From: CAG-217 sp963605415
Lineage (GTDB): Bacteria > Bacillota > Clostridia > Oscillospirales > Acutalibacteraceae
Length of the DNA: 64,000 nucleotides
Assembly: GCA_963605415.1 (NCBI GenBank)
Contig: CAVCUL010000010.1
Location: forward strand, 1 to 64,000
Direction of reading: 5' to 3'
Position numbers and translations under genes: made by a program. The stretch's first letter is position 1; the number at the start of each line of letters is the position of its first letter. This document shows, one piece after another, positions 48,964 to 57,628 of this stretch. The notes below the pieces were generated by a model. The model was not told the origin of the DNA. It was given only the letters and a program-made list of their open reading frames with translations, and searched no databases.

Positions 48964-50640
48964 ATGATCGAATATACCACCAAATACGACGTGCGCAAGA
49001 CCATGTATCAGAAGTTTGCGGACTCTGTGGTCAAGCGCGGCGACAAGCCCTGCTTTTACTATTATAACAATATGCTCACCTGGAACCAGGTGGCGGATTT
49101 GGTAGACGCCTGCGCCGCCGGTATGCTGGCAAGCGGTGTGCGCCAGGGCGATCGGGTGATCATCTGTGCCCCCAATATGCCCCAGTGCATTGTTGCGATT
49201 TATGCGGTCAATAAGATCGGCGCCGTGGCGTCTATGCTGCACCCGCTGTCTGTGGCCAGCGAGGCCAAATATGCGGTAGACCTGGTGGGCGCCAAATTTG
49301 CTTTTTGCTTTGATGTGTCGGAGAAGGCCTTTGCCGGTATGGACCTGACCTTGGTAAAGTGCAAGACCGCGTCTTACTTCCCCAAGACGCCCTACGGCTG
49401 GATCGCCAACGCCATGTATAAGAAGAAGATTAAGGGCAAGACCGCCCCGGCTGTGGGCGTGACCCGCTTTTATGAGTGGTCGGACTTCTTAAAGCAGGGC
49501 CGGGCATATATCGCCAAGAACGGCAACCCGGAACCGGCCACCGATCCCCAGGCCACCGCTGCCATTATGATGACCGGCGGCACCACCGGCAATCCCAAGG
49601 GCGTAATGCTCTCCAGTGAGGCCATCAACAACCTGTCTTATGAGCTGGTGGATGTGGTGGAGGACACCATTAAGATCGATCTGGATCCGGACCACGACGC
49701 CATGCTGACCGCACTGCCGGTGTTCCACGGCTTTGGCTTTGCCCTTTGTATGCATGTGTCCATGTGCGTGGGTATGCCCCAGTCCCTGTGGCCCCAGTTT
49801 GACGCCAAGATGTGCTCAGACGCCATTCGCAAGTACCATATCAACTATATCTTTGGCGTGCCGGATTTCTTTGAGAAGGTGTACAAGGCCGGCTACCTGA
49901 AGGGCGTGGATATGAGCACCATGAAGCTTATCGGCTCCGGCGGCGATGTGGTGCCCTATTCCTTAACGGAGAAGATGGACCGCCTGCTCCACGAGAACGG
50001 CTCCAAGTTCCACTTTGTGTCCGGCTACGGCCTGACCGAGTGTGTGACCGTGTGCAGCTTTACGGACCCCCGCCGAGAGGCGCCCCAGGGCTGTATCGGC
50101 GTGCCTACCTATAATATTGAAGTGATGACCGTAAAGCCCGGCACCACTGAGGAGGTAAAGGGCGAGGACGGCGAGCTGTGCGTCTACGGCCCCACCTTAA
50201 TGCAGGGCTATTACCACGACCCGGAGGAGACCGCCAAAGTGCTGGTGGAGCACCCGGACGGCAAGGTTTGGCTGCATACCGGCGACATGTGCTTCATTGA
50301 CGAAAAGGGCGATATTTACTACCGCCAGCGGCTGAAGCGGGTGTACAAGATCAGCGGCTACCTGGTGTATCCCTCCTTTATTGAGGAGAGCTACCGGGCC
50401 ATGGCCGAGATCTATGACTGCTGCGTGATCGGCACCGGCGAGGAGGGCAAGACCCAGCTCAAGATGTTTGTGGTGCGTAATAAGAATTATGCCCACGACG
50501 ACGAGGCCGCCCTGACGGAGAAGATTCACCAGTTCGGTATGCAGAACCTGTCCAAATGGTCCGTGCCCCGTGAGATCGAGTACATTGACGCCCTGCCCCG
50601 TACCAAGATCGGCAAGGTAGACTTCAAGGTGCTGAAATAA
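48964..50640 (+). CDS. AMP-forming acyl-CoA synthetase-like ligase
   Basis: A 558-residue class I adenylate-forming enzyme. The P-loop motif MMTGGTTGNPKGVML (about 200-214), VSGYGLTECVTV, LHTGDMCFIDEKGDIYYRQRLKR with YKISGYLVYP, and the catalytic lysine in PRTKIGKVD near the C-terminus are all present. It activates a carboxylic acid to an acyl-AMP and probably then to acyl-CoA. The specific acid is not readable. Single gene with its own promoter and terminator. Confidence 0.9.
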   Translation: MIEYTTKYDVRKTMYQKFADSVVKRGDKPCFYYYNNMLTWNQVADLVDACAAGMLASGVRQGDRVIICAPNMPQCIVAIYAVNKIGAVASMLHPLSVASEAKYAVDLVGAKFAFCFDVSEKAFAGMDLTLVKCKTASYFPKTPYGWIANAMYKKKIKGKTAPAVGVTRFYEWSDFLKQGRAYIAKNGNPEPATDPQATAAIMMTGGTTGNPKGVMLSSEAINNLSYELVDVVEDTIKIDLDPDHDAMLTALPVFHGFGFALCMHVSMCVGMPQSLWPQFDAKMCSDAIRKYHINYIFGVPDFFEKVYKAGYLKGVDMSTMKLIGSGGDVVPYSLTEKMDRLLHENGSKFHFVSGYGLTECVTVCSFTDPRREAPQGCIGVPTYNIEVMTVKPGTTEEVKGEDGELCVYGPTLMQGYYHDPEETAKVLVEHPDGKVWLHTGDMCFIDEKGDIYYRQRLKRVYKISGYLVYPSFIEESYRAMAEIYDCCVIGTGEEGKTQLKMFVVRNKNYAHDDEAALTEKIHQFGMQNLSKWSVPREIEYIDALPRTKIGKVDFKVLK

Positions 50641-50652
50641 AAGCGGATAGAT

Positions 50653-50683
50653 AAAAAGGACACCCGGTCGGGTGTCCTTTTTT
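50653..50683. terminator. Terminator after the ligase gene
   Basis: AAAAGGACACCCG pairs with CGGGTGTCCTTTT around a short GT loop, followed by T; shared with the convergent gene. Confidence 0.88.
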
Positions 50684-50696
50684 GGTGCCTTGCGGC

Positions 50697-51350
50697 TTAT
50701 TTGCTCAGTTTGACGGTGGTAGTTACTTTGGTGTCGTCAAAGGACAGGAGCTGGCCCACTTCTACGGTTAAATCCGTTTTGGAGTCGGACAGTTTGTAGG
50801 CTTTAGTCACATCCTTTGTCACGCCGGGCTTGATCTTAACATCCAGCCAGTCTGTCTCTTCGTTGGAGAGAACGGTAGTCTCCAACTGAATGCCGTCTTG
50901 GTACACCTCGTCCGTGCAGGCTACATCAAAGCTGATGGCGTCTTTGCTGTTGTTGGTAAAGCTGTACACAATTTTTACCGCGTCATTGCCCAGATAGTCC
51001 TTGCACAGGGTGGCCTTTTTGACCTTTACCGTGTAGTCGCCAATGTTGTTGCCGTTGCTGTCTGCCTTGGCGGCCATGGCGGTGGTGGTCTCTGTGGGGG
51101 TGGTGGCACCGTTGTCACTGCTGCCGCTGCCGCTGCCGCCGCCGCCAATGGTGCTTGCCAGTATAATAACAACGATAACGATGATCACCCAGAACCACCA
51201 TTTTTTGTACACCGGCTTTTTCGGTTTGCCCTGCTGCGGCGGGTACGGCTGCTGCGGGGGATAGGGCTGGTAGCTGTTCTGTCCGGTGGGGTTGGTGTAT
51301 TGGGGTTGCGGGGGTTGATTTTGGGGTTGATTTGGGTTGTATTGCTCCAT
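50697..51350 (-). CDS. Membrane-anchored DUF5067-type lipoprotein-like protein
   Basis: A 217-residue protein: P/Q/Y/N-rich cytoplasmic N-terminus (about 1-45, PYPPQQPYPPQQ), one membrane helix (about 51-68, WFWVIIVIVVIILASTI), a Gly/Ser/Thr linker and an external beta domain (about 100-217) with YTVKVKKATLCKDYLGNDAV and IVYSFTNNSKDAISFDV, typical of DUF5067 (immunoglobulin-like, function unknown). ATG at 51350 has AAGGAGGG upstream. The N-terminal design mirrors the small protein at 9909-10247. Confidence 0.7.
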   Translation of the reverse strand: MEQYNPNQPQNQPPQPQYTNPTGQNSYQPYPPQQPYPPQQGKPKKPVYKKWWFWVIIVIVVIILASTIGGGGSGSGSSDNGATTPTETTTAMAAKADSNGNNIGDYTVKVKKATLCKDYLGNDAVKIVYSFTNNSKDAISFDVACTDEVYQDGIQLETTVLSNEETDWLDVKIKPGVTKDVTKAYKLSDSKTDLTVEVGQLLSFDDTKVTTTVKLSK

Positions 51351-51382
51351 TGTGAGCCCTCCTTCTTTCACTTGGTATCTTC

Positions 51383-51470
51383 ATAGTAACACATAAGTGC
51401 GCAAAATGTCAACATAAGTGTTCAAAGTCGGAAAAAATTTCGCATACACTACTGATAAAGGAGTGTATGC
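51383..51470. promoter_or_regulatory. Divergent control region with repeats around the XRE gene
   Basis: Minus promoter: TTGACA (plus 51407-51412), 18 bp, TACTAT (plus 51383-51388) for the DUF5067 gene. ACATAAGTG occurs twice near 51390-51398 and 51412-51420. GCATACACT (51442-51450) and AGTGTATGC (51462-51470) form a 9-bp inverted repeat whose loop and right arm contain the AAAGGAG ribosome binding site of the XRE gene, ending one base before its ATG. Confidence 0.6.
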
Positions 51471-51471
51471 T

Positions 51472-51720
51472 ATGTTTAATCCCACATTGGACCCGCAGCT
51501 GGTGGGCGAGGTGATCGCCGCCCGGCGCAAGGAGAAAGGCGTATCCCAGGAGGTGCTCAGCGGCCTGGCGGATATTGGGCGCACCCACCTGTCTGCTATT
51601 GAGCGGGGCGAGCGCAAGCCCACCTTGGAGACCCTCTACCGCATTGCCTGTGCGCTGGATGTGCCCATGAGCGCGCTGGTGCTGGATATGGAGGCAGAGA
51701 TGGCCCGCCGCCAAGGATAA
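51472..51720 (+). CDS. XRE-family regulator
   Basis: An 82-residue single helix-turn-helix protein: VIAARRKEKGVSQEVLSGLA, IGRTHLSAIERGERKPTLET, and LDVPMSALVLDME. Divergent from the DUF5067 gene with repeated motifs between them, suggesting it controls both. Its ribosome binding site lies in an inverted repeat, which could allow protein or RNA-structure control of its own translation. Confidence 0.85.
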   Translation: MFNPTLDPQLVGEVIAARRKEKGVSQEVLSGLADIGRTHLSAIERGERKPTLETLYRIACALDVPMSALVLDMEAEMARRQG

Positions 51721-51730
51721 ATCGGCAAAA

Positions 51731-51762
51731 CAAAAGCGCACACCCGCGGGCGTGCGCTTTTG
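51731..51762 (+). terminator. Terminator of the XRE gene
   Basis: CAAAAGCGCAC (51731-51741) pairs perfectly with GTGCGCTTTTG (51752-51762). Confidence 0.85.
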
Positions 51763-52089
51763 TCTATAAGAAAGGGGAGAATGAAAGCAAAGTGGAAGGC
51801 GGAAAACAGAAAACAATGAGATATTGTTAAGGGTTTGGTGGGAAAAGAAAAATGAAAAGAAAAGAAGGGGCGTTTCCCGCCTTTCGAGTATTAGTATACC
51901 GGCTAAAAGTGAGCGGAATATAGAAATAAAATGAAGAATTTGCAAATTCGGTTAACACTTTTCGGATAAAATATGACCATTTTGTTTCTTTTTTAAAAAA
52001 TTGTCAAAACCGGTCGAAGGCGTTAAAATGTCTTAAATATTTGCGCCATTTGTCGGTTAAACGGCGGAGACTCCAGTAAGAAGTCTGGA
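51763..52089. other. A+T-rich gene-free stretch
   Basis: About 330 bases without a supported gene; stops are frequent in all frames. I see homopurine-rich tracts but no clear repeat or site. Together with the following 450 bases it forms the longest gene-free interval of the host-like DNA. Confidence 0.5.
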
Positions 52090-52342
52090 AAATGTAAACA
52101 AAATGTAAACAAACGAAAAAAGGTATTTTCATTTCGATTGTATAATGGTATTCTTTACTTACCCGAAGCGATTCGGGTATTCGGCGGAAAACGGTGTACC
52201 CGGAGGCTAGGTACTCTTCTCTTTCTTTTTTCATTTCTTTTTAATTTTTTCTTTGATTTTTCACTTACTTAGGCCGTTTTTAAAAAGACTCCAATCCCCC
52301 GAATCTTTAAGCACAAAACCACAGGCAGCTGCCTGTGGTTTT
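52090..52342 (+). ncRNA. Candidate orphan small RNA with upstream tandem repeats
   Basis: Two perfect tandem copies of AAATGTAAACA (52090-52100 and 52101-52111), then TATAAT at 52141-52146 with no good -35, suggesting an activator-dependent promoter. The predicted transcript (from about 52153) would contain hairpins ACCCGAA-GCGA-TTCGGGT (52161-52178) and GTACC/GGTAC (52196-52214) and end at a perfect 28-base palindrome (52315-52342) followed by T. No start codon or frame fits a peptide. This is inference from sequence layout only. Confidence 0.5.
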
Positions 52343-52362
52343 CCTTTTTGTATAAATGGATA

Positions 52363-52398
52363 AAACAACAGGCGCACCACCGGGTGCGCCTGTTGTTT
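52363..52398. terminator. Second strong terminator in tandem
   Basis: AAACAACAGGCGCACC (52363-52378) pairs perfectly with 52383-52398 around a four-base loop, followed by GCTTT. It stands 20 bases after the terminator palindrome of the candidate small RNA. Confidence 0.85.
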
Positions 52399-52423
52399 GC
52401 TTTAAGCTTATTTAATCCTACAT

Positions 52424-52539
52424 AATCCCTCCGGGTTTGCCTACGGCAAACCCACCTCCCTTTACAAGGGAGGCAAATCGGTATCAATATCTAAGCCCCC
52501 CTTGCAAAGGGGGGAAGCGGCGTAGCCGCAGGGGGGATT
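52424..52539. repeat. Multi-hairpin repeat bounded by AATCCCTCC / GGGGGGATT (copy 2)
   Basis: Shorter relative of 25291-25471, ending six bases before the stop of the DUF368 gene. Inside the outer inverted ends are GGGTTTGCC-TAC-GGCAAACCC, CCTCCCTT-TAC-AAGGGAGG (identical to a hairpin of copy 1), CCCCCCTT-GCA-AAGGGGGG and GCGGC-GTA-GCCGC. The modules are shared but in a different order from copy 1. Confidence 0.75.
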
Positions 52540-52545
52540 GAACGG

Positions 52546-53436
52546 TTAATCCTTTTTCTCCTGTTTCTTCTCCAGCTTGGTCTTGACCACTTGCAGCAGG
52601 ATGATCAGCACCAGGCCGATCAGGAAGAAGGGAATGCTGAAATTGTCTTTATTCAGCATAGCATTGGCCTTATCCACCGTTACCGGGCCACTGACGATGG
52701 CATACAGAGAACCGACGAGCATGCCTAAAATCAGCATGACCATTTGGCCACGATGCTTTTCCAAGCTCTTTTGGATGCCGCGCACCGAGCCCAGCGCACC
52801 GCAGATAATGCCCACGCCAAAGACAATGATCATGGGCAGTACTGCAAAGCGCAGGTGCAGCAGCTCCTTAACGCCGTTGATTACCGGTAGATAGACGCCG
52901 AAGATCAGCAGTACCGTAGAGCCGGAAATCCCCGGCAAAAACATAGCCATAATGGCCACAGCCCCGGATACAAACAAATACAGCGCTGAGGACAGGGAAA
53001 AGCTGGCCAAGTCAATTTGACCCACAGACACACGGGAATTCATATAGGTCAGGGCAGCAACAATGGCAATGCCCAGAAGCACAAAGGGCGTGTATTGCCA
53101 TTTCTTTTGAATGCAGGCATATTCCTCTTTTGCAATGATAAAGATAGAGGGAAAAATGAAGCCCAAAAACAAAGACGACACGGCGTAAATATTGGTCTCA
53201 AAAAATTTGGTGAGTACCAGAACCGCCAAAATCATTCCCACGGCCCAGCCGAGGAACAGCTTGATCAGATAGATCAGACCCTCTTTTTTTTCTTCCTTTT
53301 TGCCATAGAAAACCTGATCAATGGAGCCGATGAATTTGTCATAAAAACCCAGAATCAGAGCAATGGTACCGCCGGACACACCGGGTACGCTGTCGGCCAA
53401 TGCCATGCAAAAGCCGTTGAACATGGTTCGGATCAT
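52546..53436 (-). CDS. DUF368 protein, PopT-like undecaprenyl-phosphate translocase
   Basis: A 296-residue membrane protein with about eight helices. FCMALADSVPGVSGGTIALILGFYDKFI at the N-terminus and AIMAMFLPGISGSTVLLIFGVYLPVI in the middle are the paired PGxSGxT re-entrant motifs of DUF368. Members of the family (PopT) have been shown to return the lipid carrier undecaprenyl phosphate across the membrane for wall polysaccharide synthesis. ATG at 53436 has AGGAGGA. It fits the window's other envelope functions (rhamnose, CDP-ribitol). Confidence 0.88.
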   Translation of the reverse strand: MIRTMFNGFCMALADSVPGVSGGTIALILGFYDKFIGSIDQVFYGKKEEKKEGLIYLIKLFLGWAVGMILAVLVLTKFFETNIYAVSSLFLGFIFPSIFIIAKEEYACIQKKWQYTPFVLLGIAIVAALTYMNSRVSVGQIDLASFSLSSALYLFVSGAVAIMAMFLPGISGSTVLLIFGVYLPVINGVKELLHLRFAVLPMIIVFGVGIICGALGSVRGIQKSLEKHRGQMVMLILGMLVGSLYAIVSGPVTVDKANAMLNKDNFSIPFFLIGLVLIILLQVVKTKLEKKQEKKD

Positions 53437-53546
53437 AAGAAGTCCTCCTGGAAAATTTGATATCCACAACACTATATCATATTTTGCCCGGCTTGTATGC
53501 ACTTTTGCGTAAAATTTTACCAAGACTTAACATAGAAATGTAAAAT

Positions 53547-53577
53547 AAAACAGACCGAATACGAATCGGTCTGTTTT
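53547..53577. terminator. Terminator between PHP and DUF368 genes
   Basis: AAAACAGACCGA (53547-53558) pairs with TCGGTCTGTTTT (53566-53577). Confidence 0.85.
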
Positions 53578-53586
53578 ATGTCTTCG

Positions 53587-54480
53587 TTATTCTGCCTCAT
53601 GAGCGGCACGGGCAGCGGCCTCTTTTTCCGCTCTGCGCAGGGCACGCTTTTTCTTGGCCTTGTAGCCCAGCAGCTTGTCCACCCATTCCTGGGGGGTGGT
53701 GCAGGTGCCCAGAGTCACGGTCTTGGCGCCGTATATACCATGGAAATCAGAGCCGCCGGTCATCAACAGGTCATGCGCCTTGCAAATATCTGCCAGGCGG
53801 TGCACATCGTTCTCCGTTGCAGAGGGGTGCCACACCTCAATGCCGTCCAGCCCCAGATCAATGTATTTTTCAATCTCGTCAAAGTTGTCATAAAAGGCCG
53901 GGTGGGCCAGCACTGCAATGCCGCCGGCGCCGTGCACCTCTTCCAGCACCTCCTCAATGGGCGGGTACTTGGTGGGTGCCAGCACATTGGTCTCGCTCTC
54001 GCGGCTGAACAGCGCATGGAACAGATCGCCGAAAATCTCATTGGTATAGCCTGCGTCCATCAGGGCGTGCATAATATGCTGCTTATAAAGATTGGTGGAG
54101 CCGGAAGCGTGAGAGATAATAAAATCCGAGGTAATGGGGAAGCGGCCGGCTACCTTGAGCATCATGATCTGCCCGGCCCGCTTGCGGGCAATGGAGGTGC
54201 GCTTGCACAGTCCTTCCAGCCGATCCGGTGCGTCTGCCAGGTAGCAGAGAATGTGCACCTTTTTGCCGGCCTCATTATCAATCGCGCTGATTTCCACGCC
54301 GGGGATCACATTTACCCCGTAGCGCTTGCCGATTACTTTGCCCCGCACGGTGCCTGCAAGGCAGTCATGGTCCGTGATGGCGATAGTGTCAATGCCGCTT
54401 TTTTGGGCAATGACGATCAGATCCTCAATCCCTACAGAGCCGTCGCTGAGTTTTGTATGACAATGTAAATCTGCGGCCAT
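53587..54480 (-). CDS. PHP-domain phosphoesterase
   Basis: A 297-residue metal-dependent phosphoesterase. AADLHCHTKLSDGS (HxH), AITDHDCLAGT, VIPGVEISAID, AVLAHPAFYDN and MTGGSDFHG are the five metal-binding PHP motifs. Related YciV/RnaseAM-type enzymes hydrolyse 3',5'-nucleoside bisphosphates or trim RNA 5' ends. The C-terminus is a basic/acidic Ala-rich helix. ATG at 54480 is nine bases from GGAG and preferred over 54486. Confidence 0.88.
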   Translation of the reverse strand: MAADLHCHTKLSDGSVGIEDLIVIAQKSGIDTIAITDHDCLAGTVRGKVIGKRYGVNVIPGVEISAIDNEAGKKVHILCYLADAPDRLEGLCKRTSIARKRAGQIMMLKVAGRFPITSDFIISHASGSTNLYKQHIMHALMDAGYTNEIFGDLFHALFSRESETNVLAPTKYPPIEEVLEEVHGAGGIAVLAHPAFYDNFDEIEKYIDLGLDGIEVWHPSATENDVHRLADICKAHDLLMTGGSDFHGIYGAKTVTLGTCTTPQEWVDKLLGYKAKKKRALRRAEKEAAARAAHEAE

Positions 54481-54614
54481 AACCATATACTCCTTCCAAA
54501 GGATAACCGTGAAAATTAGACAAAATAAGTCCTGTTCGTATATTTTACCATTCTAAAGCCGTTGTTTCAAGTGGTTTTTTGTATATTCTACCAAAAACAG
54601 ACCGATTTTTTTTG

Positions 54615-55166
54615 TTACTTTTGCTCAAATTCTGCCAATGCGCGAGATAACCGACTGATGGGCAGTCCCACCACATTAAAGTAATCGCCCTGAATTGCCT
54701 CCACCAGCAGGGCACCGTAGCCCTGAATACCGTAGGCGCCGGCTTTGTCCATACACTCGCCGGTGGCGATGTAGGCGTCGATCTCCGCCGCCGTCAGGTC
54801 AAAAAAGTGCACCTTGGTCTCGCAGGAAAAAGTCAGGTGCCGCTCTCCCTGCACCAGGCTGACACCGGTAAACACGCTGTGCCACCGACCGCTCAGACGG
54901 GTGATCATCTGCCGGGCTTCCGCTTCATCGGCAGGTTTACCCAGAATATCGCCGTCCACAGCCACCACCGTGTCGGCGCCGATGACGATCTGCGCTCCAT
55001 CATTTAGGGGCAGCGCCTTGCGCAGGGACAGCTGCTCAACAGCCGCTGCCGGAGCGATGCCTGCAGGCAGGCGCTCGTCCACATTTGTGCCCTGTACGGT
55101 AAAATCCGTGGTGATATGCGCCAGCAGCTCACGCCGCCGGGGCGAATTGGAAGCTAAGATTATCAT
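54615..55166 (-). CDS. maf: Maf-family nucleotide pyrophosphatase
   Basis: A 183-residue Maf/HAM1-fold enzyme. ILASNSPRRRELL, GADTVVAVDGDILGKP (catalytic Asp) and YIATGECMDKAGAYGIQGYGA are standard. It removes non-canonical nucleoside triphosphates and has been linked to septum formation. It overlaps the end of the U32 gene by four bases (the last gene of zapA-U32-maf), so it is translated with it. Confidence 0.93.
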   Translation of the reverse strand: MIILASNSPRRRELLAHITTDFTVQGTNVDERLPAGIAPAAAVEQLSLRKALPLNDGAQIVIGADTVVAVDGDILGKPADEAEARQMITRLSGRWHSVFTGVSLVQGERHLTFSCETKVHFFDLTAAEIDAYIATGECMDKAGAYGIQGYGALLVEAIQGDYFNVVGLPISRLSRALAEFEQK

Positions 55167-57172
55167 AACGCACCTCGCTGATACAGCCCTCGGGTGTAGG
55201 GAAAATCGGGCTTTTGCCCGGCAGCGAACAGATCCAGCACCTGCTGCACCTGCTGCCGACTTTCAACAGAAAAATAAAAATGAGCATAGGCGGTGTGCAC
55301 CTCCCGCATACGGTCGCCCATATAAAGGGGCACCCCGTTGAGCAGCTGGGTACAGCCGTAGGAACTGCATACCACCGGGAAAGTACAGCCCTTGCGATCC
55401 GTCAGTTTGCCCTGCTTTTTGCAGGCAGCGCAACCGATATGGGCTTGCACCGGGCAGTTGCGGGTGAGCATTAAGGGCAGGTGACCGTACACCACCGCGC
55501 CCACATCGCTGCCGTTTGCCGCCAGGCGGTTTACATCCTCTAAGCGCAGCTCAAAACTGGCCAGCGGATGAGGCAGCAGGTGGGCGGTGCGGCTGTTAAA
55601 CACATTCAGGCCAAAGTCGCCGTAAGGCTCCAGCCCTGCCGTCCGGGCGATCAGCACCGCGCCCGGGTCCGGGCACAGGGCGGTTTTTACCCCCGCTGCT
55701 TTCAGTATTGCCAATTCCTGGCAGATTTTATTCTCTATGCCAAAGACGCCTCGGGGCAGCTCCACCCCGGCACTGTGGGCCAGCAGGGTGTCTGCAGGGG
55801 TGCCAAGGGGCAGGAAGATTCGCCGAAAAGGGTGGTTCTCCGGGATTTGCGCCGCATTGGCAAAGCGGGCGGTGTAGTAGGGCTTGCCCGCTGTGCCGCC
55901 AATGGGCAGAGGCGGTAAGGGCCGCCGCTCCACAGGCTGCGGGGGCTTGGCTTCCAGCTGATCGGCAACCGCTCGCCGCAGGGCGTTAATGGCCGCTGCC
56001 GGCAGAAACAGGCCGTCGTCTATTTCAACATTTATAGTCTTTACATAATAAGGAGTGCCGCCCCATTTGCCCAGCCGCTGTGCCAGGCTCTCTGCCGTCA
56101 GGGCAGCGTTGCGGGCAGGCTGGGGCACATCGCCGTTTGCGGTCACCGTGCGGCCGTCTAAGGTGGCACGCAGGGTCACCGGTTCCCCGGTGCGGCAGGT
56201 GGCTTGCAACTCCAGTCCCAGCAGGGGCTGCTCTTTCTCATAAGTATGGGCCAGATCCCGCAGCACTGTGTTGGCGGCGGTCACATCTGCCTTGCTGCGC
56301 ACGCCGAACATGGCGCTGCCCCGTCGATCGGTAAAATATCCGTCGGTAAACCCGCTGCGGGAGAACACGCTTTGCAGCTGCTGCTCGTCTGCCGGGTTCA
56401 GGTGTCCGGCAATGGCGTGCTTCACCGCCGTTACGGCGGCGGCCACATATTCCGGCCGTTTCATGCGGCCCTCAATTTTTAAGGACAGCACACCCAGATC
56501 GCCGATCTCTTGTAGGTGGCGCACCAGGCTCAGGTCTTTCAAACTCAAATCGCAGCTGCCGCTGGCGTCTGCGGAGAAAGGCAGGCGGCAAGGCTGGGCG
56601 CAAAGCCCCCGGTTGCCGCTGCGGGCGCCCAGCACGGAGGACAGATAGCACTGCCCGCTGACACACATACAAAGTGCCCCGTGCACAAACAGTTCCAGCT
56701 CCATTTGGGTACTGCGGCGGATCTCTGCGATCTCCTCCGCTGTCATTTCTCTGGGCAGCACCGCCCGGCGAAAGCCCATTTGTTCCAGCGCACGGAACCC
56801 GGCGGGGGTGGTGACGCTGCACTGGGTGGAGGCGTGCAGGTGCACACCCGGGTACACGGCCGCCAGTGCGGCAGCCAGGCCCAGGTCTTGCACGATAAAG
56901 GCGTCTACCCCGGCGTCCAGTGCGTCACCGGCAGCCGCAAGGGCACCGGGCAGCTCGCTGTCACTGACCAGGGTGTTCAGGGTCATATACACTTTTACGC
57001 CGCGGGTGTGGCAATACTGTACGGCCTCTTGCAGCGCTGAGGGCGAAAAATTGCCGGCGCCTCGCCGGGCGTTAAAGGTCTGCCCTCCCAGGTAGACCGC
57101 ATGGGCGCCACAGCGAACACCGGCAATTAACGACTCCATGCTGCCTGCCGGAGCCAAAATCTCAAACTGCAT
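55163..57172 (-). CDS. U32-family peptidase-like RNA-modification protein
   Basis: A 669-residue protein of the U32/RlhA/TrhP group. EILAPAGSMESLIAGVRCGA and VYLGGQTFNARRGAGNFS open the barrel; ELFVHGALCMCVSGQCYLSS with GNRGLCAQPCRLPF supplies the four cysteines of an iron-sulfur site; a DUF3656-like middle (about 375-450) follows, and a second Cys cluster HIGCAACKKQGKL / CTFPVVCSSYGC lies near the C-terminus. Characterised relatives hydroxylate tRNA or 23S rRNA rather than cut proteins. Middle gene of the operon, two bases after zapA. Confidence 0.85.
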   Translation of the reverse strand: MQFEILAPAGSMESLIAGVRCGAHAVYLGGQTFNARRGAGNFSPSALQEAVQYCHTRGVKVYMTLNTLVSDSELPGALAAAGDALDAGVDAFIVQDLGLAAALAAVYPGVHLHASTQCSVTTPAGFRALEQMGFRRAVLPREMTAEEIAEIRRSTQMELELFVHGALCMCVSGQCYLSSVLGARSGNRGLCAQPCRLPFSADASGSCDLSLKDLSLVRHLQEIGDLGVLSLKIEGRMKRPEYVAAAVTAVKHAIAGHLNPADEQQLQSVFSRSGFTDGYFTDRRGSAMFGVRSKADVTAANTVLRDLAHTYEKEQPLLGLELQATCRTGEPVTLRATLDGRTVTANGDVPQPARNAALTAESLAQRLGKWGGTPYYVKTINVEIDDGLFLPAAAINALRRAVADQLEAKPPQPVERRPLPPLPIGGTAGKPYYTARFANAAQIPENHPFRRIFLPLGTPADTLLAHSAGVELPRGVFGIENKICQELAILKAAGVKTALCPDPGAVLIARTAGLEPYGDFGLNVFNSRTAHLLPHPLASFELRLEDVNRLAANGSDVGAVVYGHLPLMLTRNCPVQAHIGCAACKKQGKLTDRKGCTFPVVCSSYGCTQLLNGVPLYMGDRMREVHTAYAHFYFSVESRQQVQQVLDLFAAGQKPDFPYTRGLYQRGAL

Positions 57173-57174
57173 AT

Positions 57175-57534
57175 TTACTTATTCTCAGCAATGCGCTCAC
57201 GCAGGGAGCTGATCTCCCGGTTGAGCCGCTCAATCTCCCGGCGCGCCACATCCACTTCCATTCGGGCGCGGGCGCTGTCCTCTAAATAATCCTTGATCTG
57301 GGCACGCAGATTGTCAGAGGAGGCGGTGGACTTCTTGCAGGTATCTGCCTTGTCCAGCGCGGTGAGCACCGCCGCCTGGGTCACAGACAGGCTGGGGTTC
57401 TCGTTGATAATGCTACGCATTTCTTTATCCAGTTCCTCGGCCAGCTCCTCCACATACTCCGGCGCATCGTCGGTGAGCACCGTGTAGGCGGAACCGCCGA
57501 TCTTTAAGTGTACTCTGTTTTTTGCCATTGCCAT
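57175..57534 (-). CDS. zapA: Cell division protein ZapA
   Basis: A 119-residue protein: N-terminal ZapA fold (KNRVHLKIGGSAYTVLTDDAPEYVEELAEELD) and a C-terminal coiled coil (VARREIERLNREISSLRERI). ZapA cross-links FtsZ filaments at the division ring. Three in-frame ATGs are possible (57540, 57534, 57528); 57534 is best spaced from AAAGGG. First gene of zapA-U32-maf, with a leader of about 90 bases. Confidence 0.88.
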   Translation of the reverse strand: MAMAKNRVHLKIGGSAYTVLTDDAPEYVEELAEELDKEMRSIINENPSLSVTQAAVLTALDKADTCKKSTASSDNLRAQIKDYLEDSARARMEVDVARREIERLNREISSLRERIAENK

Positions 57535-57540
57535 CACCAT

Positions 57541-57625
57541 TGCCCTTTCGGCTCTATCTAAAGTTGCAGTCGCGGCGCCGCAGTCTCGCAAGGGAACTAC
57601 GAACCCATCGACAAAATATCCTACA
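57541..57625 (-). promoter_or_regulatory. Structured leader of zapA
   Basis: The minus-strand transcript from the promoter below would start near 57625. It contains GGGTTCGTAGTTCCC, the palindrome GCGGCGCCGC and a following GACTGC / GCAGTC pair, which together could fold into a compact stem that ends just before the ribosome binding site. Function unknown. Confidence 0.4.
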
Positions 57626-57628
57626 TTT

